From: Lysobacteraceae bacterium
GTDB taxonomy: Bacteria > Pseudomonadota > Gammaproteobacteria > DSM-19610
Direction: 5' to 3'
NCBI GenBank assembly: GCA_020201295.1
Contig: JAIVHA010000162.1
Coordinates: forward strand, 1 to 9,173
DNA length: 9,173 bases
Part shown: positions 7,145 to 9,173 of the stretch, piece by piece
Layout: the number at the start of each line of letters is the position of its first letter
Position numbering within the stretch: the stretch's first letter is position 1
Made by a program: the position numbers and the translations under genes
The notes under the pieces: generated by a model
Seen by the model: only the letters and a program-made list of their open reading frames with translations
Told to the model about the DNA's origin: nothing
Databases searched by the model: none

Positions 7145-7204
7145 GAGCGGCCTTGGCCGCGAACAGTTGTGGAAACTCCCTTCGCGGCCAAAGGCCGCTC
7201 CTAC
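7141..7204. repeat. Inverted REP pair 3 (GTAGGAGCGGCC family), overlapping the valS stop
   Basis: Arms lie at 7141-7163 (23 bases) and 7181-7204 (24 bases), with 17 bases between them. They match except for one extra base in the right arm's loop (CCTTGG against CCTTTGG). Each arm carries the GTAGGAG head, GCGGCC/GGCCGC foldback and GAA tail shared with pair 2, GTAG facing outward. Bases 7142-7144 of the head are the valS stop codon. The hairpins could define or protect the valS mRNA 3' end. Confidence 0.88.
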
Positions 7205-7288
7205 AACCAATCCATGGCCGGTAGCCGGTCCTTCATATCCTGGCAGTGAACAGAGGAATACCATCAAGTTTCTGACGCATATTGCGGT

Positions 7289-7293
7289 AGAGG
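7289..7293 (+). promoter_or_regulatory. Ribosome binding site supporting the GTG start at 7302
   Basis: AGAGG is eight bases before GTG 7302. The alternative ATG at 7338 has no comparable site at good spacing. The twelve codons between the two are mostly G/C at the third position, consistent with coding. Confidence 0.45.
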
Positions 7294-7301
7294 TCTTGTA
7301 A

Positions 7302-7592
7302 GTGACGGCCCATTTCCAGCGGGAATTCGAGTGCGCCATGATTTCGAAACTGAAAAGGATCACGCGGCAACTGCGGCGCAGCAAACCCGGGAACAGGTTT
7401 GTCGATCATTACCATCAGAACAAGCACAAAAACACCAACGCATGGAAACGCTGGCTGGTGATTGTTCTGGGGGTAGTCATGGCAATGGCGGGCCTGGTTC
7501 TCTCATTGCCACCGGGCCTGGACAAGCTGGAGTGCGCAGTTCGCAACCTGTATCACAAGATCGTCAAGTTTTTCTCCGGCCGGCGTGGCTAA
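7302..7592 (+). CDS. Small basic single-pass membrane protein, function unknown
   Basis: I do not recognise a defined function. From GTG 7302 it has 96 residues; from ATG 7338, 84. The N-terminal half is strongly basic (KLKRITRQLRRSKPGNRF, then HYHQNKHKN). One hydrophobic segment follows at about 50-69 (WLVIVLGVVMAMAGLVLSLP), then PPGLDKLE and a short basic amphipathic tail ending FFSGRRG. By the positive-inside rule the basic N-terminus should be cytoplasmic. The layout (basic KPGNRF.D.Y segment, one helix ending in LPPG, then LDKLE) recalls two-helix PGPGW-type small membrane proteins with the second helix missing. That comparison is from memory and uncertain. It lies 97 bases after REP pair 3 and converges on the phospholipase D gene with overlapping stops. 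Its A/T content is higher than the genes to its left. I see no clear promoter. Confidence 0.65.
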   Translation: MTAHFQREFECAMISKLKRITRQLRRSKPGNRFVDHYHQNKHKNTNAWKRWLVIVLGVVMAMAGLVLSLPPGLDKLECAVRNLYHKIVKFFSGRRG

Positions 7593-9173
7593 AAGAACGG
7601 CGACACGCCGAGCAGTATATCGGCCGCCTTCAGTATCTTTCTGTATGTTTTCAGCCTGGTCATACTTTCGACATCCGTGTGATCCTCCGGCCCGAATTCC
7701 ACGATCGGCTCGCCGTCTTCGTCACGTTTCGGAGTCCCGTCCTCGTTGAGTTCAATGCGATATCGATAGGTCTTCGGCGCGCCCGCGGCCAACCGTGCCC
7801 GGGGGTTCTCGGTCAGTTTTTCCGCGAACTCGGACGACCACACCGCGATCACGATTTCGCTGTTGATCGCCATGCTCAAAGGTGAGAGGTTGTAGGTGCC
7901 GACCAGGCTCAGGACCTTGTCGAAGCTTGCAACCTTGGCGTGAAGCTTCTGATCGGCGCCGTTACCATAGAGCTGCATGGTCGGGATGCCGGCCAGCAAG
8001 TACGGCCACTGTTCCAGAAAAAAGGCCTGGGTGACCATACTGTCGCTGGACGCCGGGCTGTTGGTCAGCAGGACAATGGGCACCCCCTGCTCAGACGCCG
8101 CGGAAAATATTTCGATCGTCTCGCGCAAGGCCACCACGTAGGGATTCTGGATAAAGATCTCCTCGCGCGCGCTCTTGACCAGTCGGGCAGCGGCCTCCGA
8201 GATCGGATCGATCCGAGGTTTGAAGCGGGTGGTACTGTCAAGGACGCGGGTCTCGGCACTCAGGTAACGTGGCAAGGGTCGCGTCAGGCTTCCCTTGAGT
8301 TGCTTCATGTCGCGCAACTCTTCCGCCCATCCCGAACGCAGCCCGGCCAGTGATTCCGTCGATTCGTCGGGTGCCGGCTTTCCGTACAGCCAAGCGGACA
8401 TGGCTCGATAGGCCCAATCGAGGTCCTGTACCTGTGATTGAATATCGACCCGCTCCCGCATGATACGATCCGCATCCTCGTCTTCGTATTGGGCCTCGAA
8501 GGCTTTTCGCATCGCCATCGCGGTGGGGCGGTGATGGATATCCACGTCGACGTCTCTGAAAACAAATTCCGCATCATCGGGGTGTGAGAAGTATTCGGGC
8601 CCGATATTGCGGCCGCCGGTAATGGCCCGCACCCCATCCACGATCAGGATTTTGTCATGTTCGCTGGCTAGCGCGACCACGGGGCTAAGGTAAAGAAGGC
8701 CTTCGATGAGGCGCTGCCGTAGCGGGCGATACATGCGCACTTCCACGTTTCCGGTGTTGGTGAGCGTATCAAGATAATCGTTGCCTTTCGGGTGCCAGGA
8801 AAGTCGTGATCCGAACGCATCGAGCAGGATGCGAATCTTTACGCCTTCCTGGGCCTTCTTCAACAGATGTCCGAGGAATGCAACGCCGAAGATGTCCTGC
8901 CGAAGGATGAAGTAACTGAGGTCGATACTCGTTTTTGCCTGTTCCATGAGATCCCAGCGGGCGGCCCATGCAAGGTTATTGTCCTCCAGCAAGCGCAGCT
9001 CGGCCTTCCCCGGCCCCGGGTCGGGGAAGGTCTCGAAAACTTCCCGCAGGCTCATGCCGCTCCGATAAGGTTGGAGCTGAAGGGCCGGATCGACTGTCAT
9101 GGCGCGTTCCGGTCGAAGGTCGAACAAGGCATTGACGAGGATCCAGGCGGCGAGCAAGCCGAAGATGATCAAA
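7589..9173 (-). CDS. Phospholipase D superfamily protein, cardiolipin synthase (ClsC-like) (5' end cut by window edge)
   Basis: This PLD-superfamily enzyme probably transfers phosphatidyl groups in phospholipid synthesis at the inner membrane. About 527 residues are visible. The frame stays open to the right edge, and the first possible start (TTG at 9172) is at the border, so the true start is probably outside. An N-terminal hydrophobic segment (IIFGLLAAWILVNALF, about 2-17) suggests a membrane anchor. Both HKD motifs are intact: H172-D-K174 with D179, followed by GGRN (186-189), and H411-A-K413 with D418, followed by GTYNLSPLS and NSE (437-439). A charged stretch with two EDGxP units (477-481, 485-489) precedes the C-terminal TYRKILKAADILLGVSPFF, which recalls the ClsC end pattern. 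Two complete HKD motifs and a C-terminal lipid-type extension favour ClsC-like over nuclease-type PLDs, but the substrate is an inference. The stop overlaps that of the convergent small gene. Confidence 0.88.
   Translation of the reverse strand, partial: LIIFGLLAAWILVNALFDLRPERAMTVDPALQLQPYRSGMSLREVFETFPDPGPGKAELRLLEDNNLAWAARWDLMEQAKTSIDLSYFILRQDIFGVAFLGHLLKKAQEGVKIRILLDAFGSRLSWHPKGNDYLDTLTNTGNVEVRMYRPLRQRLIEGLLYLSPVVALASEHDKILIVDGVRAITGGRNIGPEYFSHPDDAEFVFRDVDVDIHHRPTAMAMRKAFEAQYEDEDADRIMRERVDIQSQVQDLDWAYRAMSAWLYGKPAPDESTESLAGLRSGWAEELRDMKQLKGSLTRPLPRYLSAETRVLDSTTRFKPRIDPISEAAARLVKSAREEIFIQNPYVVALRETIEIFSAASEQGVPIVLLTNSPASSDSMVTQAFFLEQWPYLLAGIPTMQLYGNGADQKLHAKVASFDKVLSLVGTYNLSPLSMAINSEIVIAVWSSEFAEKLTENPRARLAAGAPKTYRYRIELNEDGTPKRDEDGEPIVEFGPEDHTDVESMTRLKTYRKILKAADILLGVSPFF

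Noticed and set aside
7266..7301. Possible short leader peptide ending TTG TAA just before GTG 7302
   Set aside because: No acceptable start codon or ribosome binding site in frame within the stretch; its openness continues from a valS shadow frame.
4349..7384. 1011-codon open frame on the minus strand across valS
   Set aside because: It is antisense to an unmistakable valyl-tRNA synthetase with all catalytic motifs. Its translation is His/Gln/Gly/Val-rich low-information sequence, typical of antisense frames in high-GC DNA.

Overview
The window looks like a housekeeping segment of a high-GC gammaproteobacterial chromosome. The evidence is the gene set and order. A leftward lptF-lptG pair (lipopolysaccharide export permeases) is divergent from a rightward pepA-holC-valS cluster (leucyl aminopeptidase, DNA polymerase III chi subunit, valyl-tRNA synthetase), which is the classic order in E. 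coli, Pseudomonas and relatives. HolC is largely a beta/gammaproteobacterial protein, and LptF/LptG imply a lipopolysaccharide-bearing outer membrane. I cannot name the genus. GTAG-headed short palindromes, high GC and a ClsC-like phospholipase D protein would fit a pseudomonad-like or Chromatiales-like gammaproteobacterium, but that is a guess.

Layout: 1-915 holds lptG (minus strand, its 3' end cut by the window edge). It overlaps by ATGA the end of lptF, 912-1991 (minus, TTG start). Positions 1992-2148 are the intergenic control region between lptF and pepA, with candidate promoters for both. Then come pepA (2149-3642), holC (3760-4185) and valS (4379-7144), all plus strand. A small basic single-pass membrane protein gene follows (7302-7592, plus). 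A phospholipase D/cardiolipin synthase-like gene runs from the right edge down to 7589 (minus, 5' end cut). The last two genes converge tail to tail with overlapping stop codons.

The least ordinary part is not a gene. The 3' end of each of pepA, holC and valS carries a pair of inverted short palindromes headed by GTAG, with the hallmarks of REP sequences arranged as REP doublets (REPINs). There are two sequence families: GTAGGTCGGGCT... behind pepA, and GTAGGAGCGGCC... behind holC and valS. The pepA pair has its GTAG ends facing inward; the other two have them facing outward. The valS stop codon is itself formed by the TAG of the leading GTAG. No RAYT transposase gene is in the window.

Functionally the left genes serve envelope lipopolysaccharide export, the central genes peptide turnover, replication and translation, and the right-hand genes the membrane (predicted phospholipid synthesis plus a small membrane protein). 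Base composition drops right of the third REP pair. I found no RNA gene, CRISPR array, insertion sequence or defence system, and no convincing undescribed protein system. The REP architecture and the unusual small membrane protein are the items most worth a second look.
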